Shown here piece by piece: positions 32,934-43,937 of a stretch of 64,000 nt of DNA (position 1 is its first letter; each line of letters starts with the position of its first letter). A program made the translations under genes and the position numbers. The notes beneath the pieces are model-generated. The model made no database searches. It was not told where the DNA came from and saw only the letters and a program-made list of their open reading frames with translations. Source of the DNA: Motilibacter rhizosphaerae (lineage in GTDB: Bacteria; Actinomycetota; Actinomycetes; Motilibacterales; Motilibacteraceae); assembly GCF_004216915.1 (NCBI RefSeq), contig NZ_SGXD01000004.1, positions 186,001 to 250,000 of the forward strand, written 5' to 3'.

Positions 32934-35900
32934 GTGCGGCCTCCATGACGACGGCATCGGCGTCGAGACCCTCGGCGAGGGCCCGGGCGCGCGCCTCGAG
33001 GACGCGCTTGTAGTCGCGCGGCATCACCTTGGTGAAGCGCGCCAGGGCGGCGTCCCAGTCGGTGAGCAGGCGCAGCGCGACGGCCGAGCCGGTCTCCTCC
33101 CGGTGCCGGGTGACGAGCAGCCGCAGCAGGTCGCCGTCCTCGGCGTCCAGCGGCTCGAGGTCGACCATCTCGCGGTTGACCCGCTCCTCGCGCAGGTCGA
33201 GGACGTACGCGACGCCGCCCGACATGCCGGCCGCGAGGTTGCGCCCGGTCGGGCCGAGCACGACCGCGGTGCCGCCGGTCATGTACTCGCAGGCGTGGTC
33301 GCCCACGCCCTCGACGACCGCGGTCGCGCCGGAGTTGCGGACGCAGAACCGCTCTCCCACGAGCCCGGAGAGGAAGACCTCGCCGGCCGTCGCGCCGTAC
33401 AGCGTGACGTTGCCCGCGATGGTGTTGCGCTCGGCGACGAACGGCGCGGCCGCGTCCGGCCGGACGACGATGCGCCCGCCGGACAGGCCCTTGCCGACGT
33501 AGTCGTTGGCGTCGCCGTGCAGGCGCAGGGTGAGCCCGCGCGGCGCGAACGCGCCGAACGACTGCCCCGCCGAGCCGGTGAGGGCCACCACCACGGTGTC
33601 CTCGGGCAGGCCGGCACCGCCGTAGCGCTTGGTGATCTCGTGGCCGAGCATCGTGCCGACCGTGCGGTTGACGTTGCGCACGGTGTGCTCGATGCGGACC
33701 GGCGTCGCGCTCTCGAGCGCCTCGGACGCCGCGGCGATGAGCACGTGGTCGAGCGCGCGGTCGAGCCCGTGGTCCTGCTTGGTCGTGTTGCGCAGGGCCG
33801 TCCCCTCGGGCAGGTCGGGCACGTGGAGCAGCGGCGTGAGGTCGAGCCCCGCGGCCTTCCAGTGCTCCACCGCGGCCGTGGTGTCCAGCACCTCGGCGTG
33901 GCCGACGGCCTCCTCGATGCTGCGGAAGCCGAGCTCGGCGAGCAGCGCCCGGACCTCCTCCGCGATGAACTCGAAGAAGTTCACGACGAACTCCGGCGAG
34001 CCCGTGAACCGCTTGCGCAGCTCGGGGTTCTGCGTCGCGATGCCGACGGGGCAGGTGTCCAGGTGGCAGACGCGCATCATGATGCAGCCGCTGACGACCA
34101 GCGGCGCGGTCGCGAAGCCGAACTCCTCCGCGCCGAGCAGCGCGGCGATGACGACGTCGCGGCCGGTCTTCAGCTGGCCGTCCGTCTGCACGACGATCCG
34201 GTCGCGCAGGCCGTTGAGCAGCAGCGTCTGCTGGGTCTCGGCGAGGCCGAGCTCCCAGGGGCCGCCCGCGTGCTTGAGGCTCGTCAGCGGCGAGGCGCCC
34301 GTGCCGCCGTCGTGGCCCGAGATGAGCACCACGTCGGCGTGCGCCTTGCTCACGCCCGCCGCGACCGTCCCGACGCCGACCTCGGCCACCAGCTTCACGT
34401 GGATGCGGGCGTCGCGGTTGGCGTTCTTCAGGTCGTGGATGAGCTGGGCGAGGTCCTCGATCGAGTAGATGTCGTGGTGCGGCGGCGGCGAGATGAGGCC
34501 GACGCCCGGCGTGGAGTGCCGGGTGCGCGCGACCCACGGGTAGACCTTGTGGCCGGGCAGCTGGCCGCCCTCGCCGGGCTTGGCGCCCTGCGCCATCTTG
34601 ATCTGGATGTCGTCGGCGTTCACGAGGTACTCGCTGGTCACGCCGAAGCGGCCGCTCGCGACCTGCTTGACGGCGCTGCGGCGCTCGGCGTCGTAGAGGC
34701 GCTCGGGGTCCTCGCCGCCCTCACCGGTGTTGGACTTGCCGCCCAGCCGGTTCATGGCGATCGCGAGGGTCTCGTGCGCCTCCTTGCTGATCGAGCCGTA
34801 GCTCATCGCGCCCGTGCCGAACCGCTTGACGATCGACGAGACCGGCTCGACCTCCTCGAGCGGCACCGGCGGGCGGACGCCCTCCTTGAACTCGAACAGC
34901 CCGCGCAGCGTCATCAGCCGCTTGGACTGGTCGTTGACCCGCGAGGTGTACTGCTGGAAGACGTCGAAGCGGCGCGCCCGGGTCGAGTGCTGGAGGCGGA
35001 AGACCGTCTCCGGGTCGAACAGGTGCGGCTCGCCCTCGCGGCGCCACTGGTACTCCCCGCCGACCTCGAGGCGGCGGTGCAGGGGCAGCGCGCCGGAGGC
35101 GGGGTACGCCGAGCGGTGCCGCCGGTGCACCTCCTCCGCGACCACGTCGAGGCCGATGCCGCCGAGCTTGGTCGGCGTACCGGTGAAGTAGCGGTCGACG
35201 AGCTCCTGCGAGAGGCCGAGCGCCTCGAACACCTGGGCGCCGCGGTAGGACGCGACGGTCGAGATGCCCATCTTGCTCATGACCTTGAGGACGCCCTTGC
35301 CGAGCGCCTTCACGAGGTTGCGGACCGCCTGCTCGGGCTGGACGCCGGTGACGATGCCCTGGCGGACCAGGTCCTCGACCGTCTCCATCGCGAGGTACGG
35401 GTTGACCGCGGCCGCGCCGTAGCCGATGAGCAGCGCGACGTGGTGCACCTCGCGCACGTCCCCGGCCTCGACGACGAGGCCGACCTGCAGCCGGGTCTTC
35501 TGCCGGATGAGGTGGTGGTGCACGGCGGAGGTGAGCAGCAGCGACGGGATCGGCGCGCGGTCGGCGTCGGAGTCGCGGTCGGAGAGCACGACGAAGCGCG
35601 CGCCGGCCTCCATGGCCCGGTCGACCTCGTCGCAGATCTCGTCGAGCCGGCGGGCCAGCGCGTCCGCGCCGCCGTCGACGTCGTAGAGGCCCTTGACGAC
35701 GTGGGTGCTGTAGCCCGCCTGCACGCCCGGCAGCTTGATGTGGACGATCTTCGCGAGCTCGTCGTTGTCGATGACCGGGAAGCGCAGCACGACCTGGCGG
35801 CAGTGCTCCGCCGTCGCGTCGAGCAGGTTGAGCTCCGGGCCGATCGTCGAGATAAGCGAGGTGACGAGCTCCTCGCGGATCGCGTCCAGCGGCGGGTTCG

Positions 35901-37509
35901 TCACCTGCGCGAACAGCTGGGTGAAGTAGTCGAAGAGCAGCCGCGGGCGCTCGGAGAGCACCGCGATCGGAGTGTCGGTGCCCATCGAGCCGATCGGCTC
36001 GGCGCCAGCGCGGCCCATGGGGGCGAGCAGGACGCGGAGCTCCTCCTCGGTGTAGCCGAAGGCGCGCTGGCGCCGGATGACCGACTCGTGGGTGTGCACC
36101 ACGTGCTCGCGCTCGGGCAGGTCGCGCAGGTCGACGAGGCCGTCGCGCAGCCAGTCGGCGTAGGGCGCGGCGGCCGCGAGCTCGCTCTTGACCTCGTCGT
36201 CCTCGACGATGCGACCGCGCTCGGTGTCGACGAGGAACATGCGGCCGGGCTGCAGGCGGCCCTTGCGCACGACCGTCGCCGGGTCGAGCTCGAGCACGCC
36301 GGCCTCGGAGCCGAGGACGACGAGGCCGTCCTCGGTCACCCAGTAGCGGCCGGGGCGCAGGCCGTTGCGGTCGAGGACCGCGCCGACGAGCGAGCCGTCG
36401 GTGAAGCAGACCGCGGCCGGGCCGTCCCACGGCTCCATGAACGAGGAGTGGTACTCGTAGAACGCCCGCCGCGCGGGGTCCATGGCGGCGTCGCCCTCCC
36501 ACGCCTCCGGGATCATCATGAGGACGGCGTGGGGCAGCGAGCGGCCGCCGAGGTGGAGCAGCTCGAGGACCTCGTCGAAGCTCGCCGAGTCGCTGGCGCC
36601 CGGCGTGCAGATCGGGCTCAGCCGGGCGAGGTCGCCGGGGATGAGCTCGGAGGAGATGAGGCTCTCGCGGGCGGCCATCCAGTTGCGGTTGCCGCGCACG
36701 GTGTTGATCTCGCCGTTGTGCGCGATGAGGCGGTACGGGTGCGCCAGCGGCCACGACGGGAACGTGTTGGTCGAGAAGCGCGAGTGCACCAGGGCGAGCT
36801 CGGTGGCGTAGCGCTCGTCGACGAGGTCGGGGAAGAACTCGGCGAGCTGCTCGGTCGTGAGCATGCCCTTGTAGACCAGCGTGCGCGCCGACAGCGACGG
36901 GAAGTACGCGCCCAGCTCGCGCTCCGCGCGCTTGCGCAGGCAGAAGGCGAGCCGGTCGAGCGCGGTGCCGGTGCGGCCCTCGTCCGAGGCGTCCGCGACG
37001 AGGAGCTGGCGGAACGACGGCATGACCGAGCGCGCGGTGCGCCCGAGGATGTCCGGCGTCGTGGGGACGTCGCGCCAGGCGAGGACGCGCAGGCCCTCCT
37101 CGGCGGCGATCCGCTCGATCCCCGCCACGGCGGCAGCGGCCTCGTCGGCGTCGGCCGGGAGGAACGCGGTGCCCACGGCGTAGCCCCCCTTGGCGGGGAG
37201 CTCCACGGGCACGACCGCGCGCAGGAACGCGTCGGGGACCTGGGTGAGGATGCCCGCCCCGTCGCCCGAGTCGGGCTCGGCGCCGGAGGCGCCGCGGTGG
37301 TCGAGGTTGCGCAGCGCGGTGAGCGCCGCCTGGACGATGTCGTGGCCGGCCGTCCCCCGCAGGGTGGCGACCATCGCGACGCCGCAGGCGTCTCGCTCGT
37401 TGGCCGGGTCGTAGAGACCCTGGGCGACGGGCTGGGCAGAAGGGGTCCGCCAGGCGGACGCTGTGCCGGCGGCCTGCAGGGCAGGCAGAGCCGAGGGGAC
37501 GCTGGCCAT
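32926..37509 (-). CDS. gltB: Glutamate synthase large subunit
   Basis: 1527-residue amidotransferase and synthase subunit. A short leader (about 38 residues) precedes [10 protein letters not shown], where Cys becomes the N-terminal nucleophile after processing. Then come the class II glutaminase domain, the central domain, the FMN-binding barrel ([23 protein letters not shown]) and the 3Fe-4S cysteines in [19 protein letters not shown]. The C-terminal GXGXG helix domain follows ([20 protein letters not shown]). ATG 37509 is preceded by GGAGGAG. Upstream, TAACCT at 37565-37570 could be the -10. It works with GltD in ammonium assimilation. Confidence 0.97.
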   Translation of the reverse strand: MASVPSALPALQAAGTASAWRTPSAQPVAQGLYDPANERDACGVAMVATLRGTAGHDIVQAALTALRNLDHRGASGAEPDSGDGAGILTQVPDAFLRAVVPVELPAKGGYAVGTAFLPADADEAAAAVAGIERIAAEEGLRVLAWRDVPTTPDILGRTARSVMPSFRQLLVADASDEGRTGTALDRLAFCLRKRAERELGAYFPSLSARTLVYKGMLTTEQLAEFFPDLVDERYATELALVHSRFSTNTFPSWPLAHPYRLIAHNGEINTVRGNRNWMAARESLISSELIPGDLARLSPICTPGASDSASFDEVLELLHLGGRSLPHAVLMMIPEAWEGDAAMDPARRAFYEYHSSFMEPWDGPAAVCFTDGSLVGAVLDRNGLRPGRYWVTEDGLVVLGSEAGVLELDPATVVRKGRLQPGRMFLVDTERGRIVEDDEVKSELAAAAPYADWLRDGLVDLRDLPEREHVVHTHESVIRRQRAFGYTEEELRVLLAPMGRAGAEPIGSMGTDTPIAVLSERPRLLFDYFTQLFAQVTNPPLDAIREELVTSLISTIGPELNLLDATAEHCRQVVLRFPVIDNDELAKIVHIKLPGVQAGYSTHVVKGLYDVDGGADALARRLDEICDEVDRAMEAGARFVVLSDRDSDADRAPIPSLLLTSAVHHHLIRQKTRLQVGLVVEAGDVREVHHVALLIGYGAAAVNPYLAMETVEDLVRQGIVTGVQPEQAVRNLVKALGKGVLKVMSKMGISTVASYRGAQVFEALGLSQELVDRYFTGTPTKLGGIGLDVVAEEVHRRHRSAYPASGALPLHRRLEVGGEYQWRREGEPHLFDPETVFRLQHSTRARRFDVFQQYTSRVNDQSKRLMTLRGLFEFKEGVRPPVPLEEVEPVSSIVKRFGTGAMSYGSISKEAHETLAIAMNRLGGKSNTGEGGEDPERLYDAERRSAVKQVASGRFGVTSEYLVNADDIQIKMAQGAKPGEGGQLPGHKVYPWVARTRHSTPGVGLISPPPHHDIYSIEDLAQLIHDLKNANRDARIHVKLVAEVGVGTVAAGVSKAHADVVLISGHDGGTGASPLTSLKHAGGPWELGLAETQQTLLLNGLRDRIVVQTDGQLKTGRDVVIAALLGAEEFGFATAPLVVSGCIMMRVCHLDTCPVGIATQNPELRKRFTGSPEFVVNFFEFIAEEVRALLAELGFRSIEEAVGHAEVLDTTAAVEHWKAAGLDLTPLLHVPDLPEGTALRNTTKQDHGLDRALDHVLIAAASEALESATPVRIEHTVRNVNRTVGTMLGHEITKRYGGAGLPEDTVVVALTGSAGQSFGAFAPRGLTLRLHGDANDYVGKGLSGGRIVVRPDAAAPFVAERNTIAGNVTLYGATAGEVFLSGLVGERFCVRNSGATAVVEGVGDHACEYMTGGTAVVLGPTGRNLAAGMSGGVAYVLDLREERVNREMVDLEPLDAEDGDLLRLLVTRHREETGSAVALRLLTDWDAALARFTKVMPRDYKRVLEARARALAEGLDADAVVMEAARG

Positions 37510-37712
37510 GCGTCGTCTCCTCCGAGGGACGGGTGTGGGACGACATTGGCCCGAAGTGGTCGCGAGGTTACAGCAATGTTGCCGGCCGGTGGGGCCTTGT
37601 CGGCCTGCAGTTCGACTCGTGCGGTGGCGGGGCACGGACCGGGTCGCGGTCCTCGTCCTCGTGCGGCGGTGCGCCCGACTAGCGTACGGCCTCGTCGGCG
37701 GTCCGCGCGCCC
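37510..37712. other. gltB upstream region
   Basis: 203 bp without an ORF. On the minus strand TAACCT (37565-37570) is a plausible -10 about 55 nt before the gltB ATG. A GTAAC half-site next to it resembles part of a GlnR box, but the second half is poor. No clear terminator for the upstream VIT gene is seen. Confidence 0.35.
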
Positions 37713-38465
37713 TCAGCCGGCGACGCCGCCGACGGCGTTCCCGACCACCCAGGTGACCGCCAGCGCGAGCCCGCCGAGCACGAGCTGGCGCCCCCCGCTG
37801 AACCACCACGGCCGGGCCGTCACCCGTGAGACGACCGCACCGCCGAGGAACAGCGCGAGCAGCGTGACGAGCACGCTGAGCAGCAGGCCGGCGCCCAGGA
37901 CGTAGGGCAGCACGGGCACCGCGGCGCCCACGGCGAAGAACCCGAACGACGAGCCGGCGGCCACGACGGGCGAGGGCAGCTCGTCGGGGTCGATGCCGAG
38001 CTCCTCGCGCACGTGCACCTCGAGCGCGCTCTCCGGGTCGCGCGACAGCTGCGCAGCGACCTGGCGGGCGAGGTCGGGGTCGACGCCGCGCGCCATGTAG
38101 ATCCGGGCCAGCTCCTCCTGCTCCGGGCCCGGGTGGGCGAGCAGCTCCTGGCGCTCGGCCTCGATCTCGGCGGTGGCGAGCTCGGCCTGGCTGGCGACCG
38201 AGGTGTACTCCCCCGCGGCCATCGAGATCGCCCCGGCGACGAGGCCCGCGAGGCCCGCCACGAGGACCGTGTGCCGCCCGCCGCTGCCGCCGGCGACGCC
38301 CGCGACCAGCGCCGAGTTGGACACGAGGCCGTCCATGGCCCCGAACACGGCCGGGCGCAGCCACCCGCCCGTCACGTCGCGGTGGTGGTGGTCGACCTCC
38401 GCCATGGGCTGCGCCGACGACACGACCACCTGCTGCACGACCTGCTCGCTCTGCGCTCCGCTCAC
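37713..38465 (-). CDS. VIT1/CCC1-family membrane transporter
   Basis: 250-residue membrane protein of the vacuolar iron transporter family, probably exporting Fe2+ or Mn2+ from the cytosol. The family opening [20 protein letters not shown] (TM1, residues about 37-56) and [17 protein letters not shown] (TM2) are clear. A cytoplasmic helical metal-binding region ([29 protein letters not shown]) precedes three C-terminal helices. GTG 38465 overlaps the lgt stop (GTGA), suggesting coupling. TACCCT at 38472-38477, 6 nt upstream, could also allow an independent leaderless transcript. Confidence 0.9.
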   Translation of the reverse strand: MSGAQSEQVVQQVVVSSAQPMAEVDHHHRDVTGGWLRPAVFGAMDGLVSNSALVAGVAGGSGGRHTVLVAGLAGLVAGAISMAAGEYTSVASQAELATAEIEAERQELLAHPGPEQEELARIYMARGVDPDLARQVAAQLSRDPESALEVHVREELGIDPDELPSPVVAAGSSFGFFAVGAAVPVLPYVLGAGLLLSVLVTLLALFLGGAVVSRVTARPWWFSGGRQLVLGGLALAVTWVVGNAVGGVAG

Positions 38466-39475
38466 CCGTCCAGGGTAGGGCGGTGCGCCACGGGCGGCTC
38501 CCCGCCGCTCGCGACGGCCGCCCCCTCGGCCTCCGGCGCCTGCTGCGTCGCGACGCCGTCAGCGGGAGCAGGCTCGACGCCGGTCTCCCGACCGGGCTCG
38601 ACGTCGGTCTCCCGACCAGGCTCGACGTCGGTCTCCCGACCGGGCTCGACGTCGGTCTCCCGACCGGGCCGCAGCCGCGCCGACACCACGATGTAGGCCA
38701 CGGCCGCCAGGAACACCACGGCCGCCGTGAACTGGTTGAGCCGCAGTCCCAGGAAGTGCTCCGCGTCGTCCACGCGCAGCGCCTCGGTCCACGACCGGCC
38801 CACGCAGTACGCCGCGACGTACAGCGCGAACGCCCGCCCGTGCCCGAGCTTGAACCGGCGGTCCGCCCACACGACGAGCCCGGCGACGCCGAGGTCCCAG
38901 AGCGACTCGTAGAGGAACGTCGGGTGGTACGTCGCTGCCTGCGGGCTGCTCGCCGGACGGTGCGCCGGGTCGATCTCGAGCCCCCACGGCAGCGTCGTCG
39001 GCCGCCCGAACAGCTCCTGGTTCCACCAGTTGCCCCAGCGCCCGACGGCCTGCGCGAGCACGATCCCCGGCGCGAGCGCGTCGGCGAACGGCGGCAGCAC
39101 GATCCCGCGCCGGTGGCAGCCGATCCACGCGCCGACCGCGCCCAGCGCGATGGCGCCCCAGATGCCGAGGCCGCCCTCCCACACCGCGAACGCGCGCAGG
39201 GGGTGGCCCCCCGAGCCGAAGTACGCCGACGGGCTCGTGATGACGTGGTAGATCCGACCGCCGGCGACGCCGAACGGCACCGCCCAGACGGCCACGTCGG
39301 CCACCGTGCCGGGCCGGCCGCCGCGCGCCTGCCAGCGGCGGTCGCCCCACCACACCGAGAGCACGACGCCGAGGATGATCGACAGCGCGTAGGCCCGGAC
39401 GGGGAAGGGCCCGAGGTGCCAGACCCCCTGGCTCGGGCTGGGGATGGAGGCGAGGACGGCCGCGGGCGCGCTCAC
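38462..39475 (-). CDS. lgt: Prolipoprotein diacylglyceryl transferase
   Basis: 337-residue membrane enzyme that transfers diacylglycerol from phosphatidylglycerol to the lipobox cysteine of prolipoproteins (for example LivK here). The Lgt signature [21 protein letters not shown] and the catalytic-region [13 protein letters not shown] are present, with seven membrane segments. After the last segment, a hydrophilic tail of about 70 residues holds four PGRETDVE repeats encoded by a 24-bp tandem repeat. Actinobacterial Lgt often has such variable tails. GTG 39475 overlaps the stop of the upstream dsbA-like gene. Confidence 0.95.
   Translation of the reverse strand: MSAPAAVLASIPSPSQGVWHLGPFPVRAYALSIILGVVLSVWWGDRRWQARGGRPGTVADVAVWAVPFGVAGGRIYHVITSPSAYFGSGGHPLRAFAVWEGGLGIWGAIALGAVGAWIGCHRRGIVLPPFADALAPGIVLAQAVGRWGNWWNQELFGRPTTLPWGLEIDPAHRPASSPQAATYHPTFLYESLWDLGVAGLVVWADRRFKLGHGRAFALYVAAYCVGRSWTEALRVDDAEHFLGLRLNQFTAAVVFLAAVAYIVVSARLRPGRETDVEPGRETDVEPGRETDVEPGRETGVEPAPADGVATQQAPEAEGAAVASGGEPPVAHRPTLDG
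38571..38666. repeat. Four tandem 24-bp repeats inside lgt
   Basis: Four near-identical 24-bp units encode PGRETDVE in the C-terminal tail of Lgt. The count is a multiple of three bases, so copy-number change would keep the frame. Confidence 0.9.
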
Positions 39476-40233
39476 GAGCCCGCCGCCGCCGTGACGGCCC
39501 TGGTGATCGAGTCGGCGCTCAGCGTCTGCAGGTCCTGCGACTTGCCCGCGACCTGGATCGTCGGAGTGCCGGTGATCCCGTGCTGCTCCATCGTGTGCTG
39601 CACCTGCCCCGCCCAGCCGTCGTACGTCCCGGCCTTCACGCACTGCTGGAACGTGTCGTACGCCGGGCCCGTGATCCCCGCTTCCGTGCCGAACGAGAGC
39701 AGCTGCGCGTCGGTGTAGCCCGCGCCCTCCTTCTCGGGCTGGTGGGCGTAGACCGCGTCGTGGTACTCGAGGCCCTTGCCGGCGTCGATCGCGCAGCCGA
39801 AGGCCGCGGCGGCGCGCTTCGAGCTGTCGTTGCCGAGGTTGTCGTCGAGGAAGCTCAGCGGGTGGATGACGAGCTGCGCCTTGCCGTCAGCGGCGAGCTG
39901 GCGCATCGCCTTGGCGCTGTCCGAGCCCTCGAACTGCTTGCAGATCGGGCACTGGAAGTCCTCCCACAGGTCGATCACCGGCTTCCCGGCGGTCCCCGTG
40001 GTGAAGCCGGCCCCGACCGCGGCGACCCCGGTCGGACGGGGGGCGCTCGCGCTGCTGCTGCCGCTGCCCCGGGTCGCGACGATCCCGACCGCGACGGCGA
40101 TGACGACGACGACGAGCGGGATCGCCACGAGCAGCAGCCGGCGCTGGCGCTGCTGCGCGGCGGCCTGCCGGGCCCGCTCCGCCGCCAGCTTGTCGCGGGC
40201 GGTGGCGCGGCGGTCGGCGTTGCGCGTGCTCAT
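39472..40233 (-). CDS. Membrane-anchored DsbA-like thioredoxin-fold protein
   Basis: 253-residue protein with a basic coiled-coil N-terminus, one membrane segment at residues about 33-53 and an extracytoplasmic DsbA-type domain. The active site is C-P-I-C in WEDFQCPICKQF, and the cis-proline loop is ITGTPTIQV. Family members oxidise or isomerise disulphides in exported proteins. It follows a MauE/DoxX-like protein with a cysteine motif, so the pair may form a disulphide relay. ATG 40233 has GGAAGGA upstream. Its stop overlaps the lgt start. Confidence 0.9.
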   Translation of the reverse strand: MSTRNADRRATARDKLAAERARQAAAQQRQRRLLLVAIPLVVVVIAVAVGIVATRGSGSSSASAPRPTGVAAVGAGFTTGTAGKPVIDLWEDFQCPICKQFEGSDSAKAMRQLAADGKAQLVIHPLSFLDDNLGNDSSKRAAAAFGCAIDAGKGLEYHDAVYAHQPEKEGAGYTDAQLLSFGTEAGITGPAYDTFQQCVKAGTYDGWAGQVQHTMEQHGITGTPTIQVAGKSQDLQTLSADSITRAVTAAAGS

Positions 40234-40288
40234 GGGGTCCTTCCGGGGGTGGTGCGGGTCGTTCCGGACTGGTTCGGCGGAGCGCTGC

Positions 40289-40831
40289 TCACCCCGCCGG
40301 GCGGTGGTCCTGGGGGTCGTGCATGTCCGGCAGGAGCAACGACTCGAGGGCGCCGAGCGTTCGCGGGCGCACGACGAGCCAGGCCGCGCAGGCGAGCAGA
40401 CCGGCGTCGCGGAGCAGCTCCTGGACGTAGCGGGTATGGCCCTTCGCGACCGCTCCCCCGCCGCCGAAGCACCCGCAGTCGATGGAGAGCCCGCGGGCCC
40501 AGGCCGAGGAGATGCCGACGAGGAAGGCGACCATGAGCAGCCCCGCGACCACCGCGGCCCCGCGCGTCGCGAGGCCGAGGACGAGCAGGACGCCGATGGC
40601 GAGCTCGACGAAGGGCAGCACGTGACCGACCTGGACGCCGGCGGCGTGCGGGAGGATCTGGTACGCCTGCACCGCCCGCACGCTCTCCCCCGGGTGCGGC
40701 AGCTTGAGCAGCGCCGCCACCACGAGCACGACCCCGAGCACGACGCGCAGCAGCGTGCCCACCGTGTCGAGCACGCGGCCCCGCTGCGGGGTGCCGGGAG
40801 GCGCCGCGAGGGTCGCCCGCGCCGTGCTCAC
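40289..40831 (-). CDS. MauE/DoxX-like membrane redox protein
   Basis: 180-residue four-helix membrane protein of the MauE family, which is needed for disulphide formation in methylamine dehydrogenase and is structurally close to DoxX/DsbB. The diagnostic cysteines lie in LSIDCGCFGGGG between helices 3 and 4. GTG 40831 overlaps the stop of trpA (GTGA). It is followed 55 bp later by the DsbA-like gene, suggesting that MauE re-oxidises or reduces that partner. There are no methylamine dehydrogenase genes here, so the role is general. Confidence 0.82.
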   Translation of the reverse strand: MSTARATLAAPPGTPQRGRVLDTVGTLLRVVLGVVLVVAALLKLPHPGESVRAVQAYQILPHAAGVQVGHVLPFVELAIGVLLVLGLATRGAAVVAGLLMVAFLVGISSAWARGLSIDCGCFGGGGAVAKGHTRYVQELLRDAGLLACAAWLVVRPRTLGALESLLLPDMHDPQDHRPAG

Positions 40832-41628
40832 GACCGCCCCGCGCGCACTCCCGCCGCGAGGCGCCCGGCCAGCTCCCCGGCAGCGGCGGCACCGGCGGCC
40901 TCGTCGGGCGCCTCGAGCACCGCGCGCACGAAGGCGGTGCCGACGATGACGCCGTCGGCGTACGCCGCGACCTCCTCCGCCTGCTCGGGCGTGCTGACCC
41001 CGAGCCCGACGCAGACCGGCAGGTCGGTGTGCTGACGGGTGCGGGCCACGAGGTCCCGCGCCCCCGAGCTGACGGCGAGGACGCCCGTCACGCCCATGAG
41101 CGAGGCGGCGTAGACGAAGCCCGAGCTCGCGGCGCAGACGGCCGCGACGCGCTCCTCGCTCGAGGAGGGGGCGACGAGGAAGACGCTGTCGAGCCCGTGG
41201 TCCTCGGCGGCGCTGAGCCACGCGCCGGCCTCCTCGGGAGGGAGGTCGGGGAGGATGACGCCGGACCCGCCGGCGGCGGCGAGGTCGGCGGCGAAGCGCT
41301 CCGGGCCCTGGCGCTCGACCGGGTTCCAGTACGTCATCACCAGCGTCGCCGCGCCCGCGGACGAGGCCGCCTCGACGGTGCGCAGGACGTCCTTCGGGCC
41401 GACCCCGGCACGGAGCGCCTGGTCGACGGCCTGCTGGATCGCGGGGCCGTCGAGCACCGGGTCGGAGTAGGGAAGCCCGACCTCGATGACGTCGCAGCCG
41501 CCCTCGACCATCGCGCGGGCGACGGCGAGCGCCCCGTCCGGGGAGGGGAACCCGGCGGGGAGGTATCCGACGAGTGCCGCGCGCCCCTCGGCCCGCCGCT
41601 CGGCGAGCCGGCTGTCGAGCGCGCTCAC
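40828..41628 (-). CDS. trpA: Tryptophan synthase alpha chain
   Basis: 266-residue TIM barrel that splits indole-3-glycerol phosphate to indole and glyceraldehyde phosphate. Conserved features are [11 protein letters not shown], the catalytic Glu in [35 protein letters not shown] and [11 protein letters not shown]. It pairs with TrpB and channels indole. GTG 41628 overlaps the trpB stop. Confidence 0.97.
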   Translation of the reverse strand: MSALDSRLAERRAEGRAALVGYLPAGFPSPDGALAVARAMVEGGCDVIEVGLPYSDPVLDGPAIQQAVDQALRAGVGPKDVLRTVEAASSAGAATLVMTYWNPVERQGPERFAADLAAAGGSGVILPDLPPEEAGAWLSAAEDHGLDSVFLVAPSSSEERVAAVCAASSGFVYAASLMGVTGVLAVSSGARDLVARTRQHTDLPVCVGLGVSTPEQAEEVAAYADGVIVGTAFVRAVLEAPDEAAGAAAAGELAGRLAAGVRAGRS

Positions 41629-42908
41629 CAGCCCTCCCCCGAGCTCTCCTGCGGCGGCTCGGCGACCTGCGCCTCGGCCGCCTCGACGATCTGCTCGTCG
41701 GAGAGCAGCCCGAACCACCGGGCCGCCGTGTCGACGTCCTTGTCGCCGCGGCCGGAGAGGTTGACGAGCAGGACCGCGTCCTCGCCGAGCGCCCTGCCCA
41801 CCCGCAGCGCGCCGGCGAGCGCGTGGGCGCTCTCGATCGCCGGGATGATGCCCTCGGTGCGGCTGAGCAGGGACAGCGCGTCCATGGCCTCGCGGTCGGT
41901 CACCGGCTCGTACGCGACGCGGCCGATGTCGGCGAGGTAGGCGTGCTCCGGACCCACGCCCGGGTAGTCCAGCCCGGCGCTGATCGAGTGGCTCTCGATG
42001 GTCTGGCCCCAGTCGTCCTGGAGGACGAACGAGCGCGACCCGTGCAGCACGCCGGGCGCCCCGGCCGTGATCGTCGCCGCGTGCCGGCCGGTCTCGACGC
42101 CGTCGCCGCCGGCCTCGAAGCCGTAGAGCCGCACGGCCTCGTCCTCGAGGAACGCGGTGAAGATGCCGATCGCGTTGCTGCCGCCGCCGACGCAGGCGCA
42201 GACCGCGTCGGGCAGCCGGCCGACGCGCTCGAGCACCTGGCCGCGCGCCTCGTCGCCGACCACGCGCTGGAAGTCGCGCACGAGCTGCGGGAACGGGTGC
42301 GGCCCGGCGACCGTGCCGAACAGGTAGTGCGTCGACTCGACGTTGGTGACCCAGTCGCGGAACGCCTCGTTGATCGCGTCCTTGAGCGTGCGCGAGCCGG
42401 TGCGGACGGGGACGACCTCCGCGCCGAGCAGCCGCATGCGGGCGACGTTGAGCGCCTGCCGGCGGGTGTCCTCCTCGCCCATGTAGACGACGCACTCGAG
42501 GCCGAACAGCGCCGCGGCGGTGGCCGTGGCGACGCCGTGCTGGCCCGCCCCCGTCTCCGCGATGACGCGCTTCTTGCCCATGCGTCGGGTGAGCAGCGCC
42601 TGCCCGAGCACGTTGTTGATCTTGTGCGAGCCGGTGTGGTTGAGGTCCTCGCGCTTGAGCAGGACCCGCGCGCCGCCCGCGTGCGCCGCGAAGCGGGGCA
42701 CGTCGGTCAGCGCGCTCGGCCGGCCGGTGTAGTCCTTCAGCAGCCCGTCGAGCTCGGCGAGGAAGGCCGGGTCCTGGCGGGCCCGGGCGTACTCCTCGGC
42801 GACCTGGTCGAGGGCGGCGACGAGCGCCTCGGGCACGAAGCGGCCGCCGAAGCGGCCGAAGTGGCCGCTCGAGTCGGGCAGCGGGGCGGGGACGGCGGGC
42901 GCGGTCAC
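41625..42908 (-). CDS. trpB: Tryptophan synthase beta chain
   Basis: 427-residue PLP enzyme condensing indole with serine. The PLP lysine lies in [17 protein letters not shown], the catalytic Glu is in [13 protein letters not shown], the phosphate loop is GGGSNAIG, and the N-terminal [12 protein letters not shown] is standard for TrpB1. GTG 42908 overlaps the stop of trpC and places the family N-terminus correctly. It is part of the tightly coupled trpC-B-A-mauE set. Confidence 0.97.
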   Translation of the reverse strand: MTAPAVPAPLPDSSGHFGRFGGRFVPEALVAALDQVAEEYARARQDPAFLAELDGLLKDYTGRPSALTDVPRFAAHAGGARVLLKREDLNHTGSHKINNVLGQALLTRRMGKKRVIAETGAGQHGVATATAAALFGLECVVYMGEEDTRRQALNVARMRLLGAEVVPVRTGSRTLKDAINEAFRDWVTNVESTHYLFGTVAGPHPFPQLVRDFQRVVGDEARGQVLERVGRLPDAVCACVGGGSNAIGIFTAFLEDEAVRLYGFEAGGDGVETGRHAATITAGAPGVLHGSRSFVLQDDWGQTIESHSISAGLDYPGVGPEHAYLADIGRVAYEPVTDREAMDALSLLSRTEGIIPAIESAHALAGALRVGRALGEDAVLLVNLSGRGDKDVDTAARWFGLLSDEQIVEAAEAQVAEPPQESSGEGW

Positions 42909-43714
42909 GGCCGGGGCTGCTTCAGCGCGGGGTGGGCACCAGCGGCCACGAGGTCGGCCACGGCCGAGCGCGGGTCCTTGCCCTTGACGAGCGTCTCGCC
43001 GACGAGGACCGCGTCGGCCCCCTCGCGGGCCAGCTCGATGACGTCGTGCGCGCCGCTGATGCCGGACTCGGCGACCTTGACGCACTCGTCGGGGATCAGC
43101 GGGGCCAGGCGGGCGAACAGCGAGGTGTCGACCTCGAGCGTCTTGAGGCTGCGGGCGTTGACGCCGATGACGCGCGCGCCGGCGTCGACCGCCCGGCGGA
43201 CCTCCTCGGCGTCGTGGGCCTCGACGAGCGGCGTGAGCCCGATGGACTCCGCCCGCTCGATGAGCGAGACGAGGGCGTTCTGCTCCAGCGCCGCCACGAT
43301 GAGCAGCGCGAGGTCCGCGCCGTGGGCGCGCGCCTCCCACAGCTGGTAGCTGCTCACGATGAAGTCCTTGCGCAGCAGAGGGGCGTCGACGGCCTGGCGC
43401 ACGGCGTCGAGGTCGGCGAGCGTGCCGCCGAAGCGGCGCTGCTCGGTGAGCACGCTGATGGCGAAGGCGCCGCCTGCTTCGTACTCCCCCGCTAGCAGCG
43501 CGGGGTCCGGGATGTCGGCGAGCTCGCCCTTGCTCGGGCTCTTGCGCTTGACCTCGGCGATGATGCGCACGCCGCCGCTGCGGAACCCCTGCACGACGGG
43601 CTTGGCGTCGGGCACCCGGGCGCAGCGGGCCTTGAGGTCGTCGAGCGCGACGCGGGCCTGCCGCTCGGCGAGGTCCTCGCGCACCCCCGCGACGATGTCG
43701 TCGAGGACTGTCAC
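42905..43714 (-). CDS. trpC: Indole-3-glycerol phosphate synthase
   Basis: 269-residue TIM barrel closing the indole ring from CdRP. Motifs include [48 protein letters not shown] and VAESGISG. No TrpF domain is fused and none is nearby, so the preceding isomerisation is probably done by the PriA-type HisA. GTG 43714 ([10 protein letters not shown]) is the family start. A TACCCT box at 43824-43829 may be its promoter, because two hairpins separate it from the gene upstream. Confidence 0.96.
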   Translation of the reverse strand: MTVLDDIVAGVREDLAERQARVALDDLKARCARVPDAKPVVQGFRSGGVRIIAEVKRKSPSKGELADIPDPALLAGEYEAGGAFAISVLTEQRRFGGTLADLDAVRQAVDAPLLRKDFIVSSYQLWEARAHGADLALLIVAALEQNALVSLIERAESIGLTPLVEAHDAEEVRRAVDAGARVIGVNARSLKTLEVDTSLFARLAPLIPDECVKVAESGISGAHDVIELAREGADAVLVGETLVKGKDPRSAVADLVAAGAHPALKQPRP

Positions 43715-43823
43715 CTCGGGCGGCTCCCTAGAACGACCGGGCGGCCCTGCTGGCCGGCTGGTGCGGGCAACGACGGCGGGCTCCTCGCGGCCTCGGCCGG
43801 GTCGGGCTTCCTCGCCTACGGCC

Positions 43824-43896
43824 AGGGTAGACCGGGGGGCTGACGCTGCCTCCCGGGGCCCCCCGGACGAGTGACGCGGACGGGTGACGCGGACGG
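43824..43896 (-). promoter_or_regulatory. Putative trpC promoter region with 13-bp tandem repeat
   Basis: Minus-strand TACCCT (43824-43829) resembles the -10 boxes used elsewhere in this window. Some 40-70 bp upstream of it are two perfect tandem copies of GTGACGCGGACGG (plus-strand 43871-43883 and 43884-43896). They could be a regulator site for trpCBA. Confidence 0.4.
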
Positions 43897-43904
43897 GTGG
43901 CGCT

Positions 43905-43933
43905 GGTCCTGGCGGAGGACCGGCTCGGGCCGG
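43905..43933 (-). terminator. Two small hairpins after the DUF2752 gene
   Basis: GGTCCT/AGGACC (43905-43921) and CCGGC/GCCGG (43920-43933) lie immediately beyond the stop of the DUF2752 gene. They are alternative or successive stems that may reduce readthrough into trpC. Confidence 0.5.
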
Positions 43934-43937
43934 CGCC

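Noticed and set aside
37540-37580. GlnR box upstream of gltB
   Set aside because: Only one GTAAC half-site is convincing; the second half does not match.
32863-37905. Long open frame on the plus strand opposite gltB (1680 codons)
   Set aside because: Low-complexity Arg/Asp/Val/Glu composition, no domain, exactly antisense to a perfect GltB. It is a GC-bias artefact.
43715-43937. trp leader peptide or attenuator before trpC
   Set aside because: No short ORF with adjacent Trp codons was found on the minus strand.
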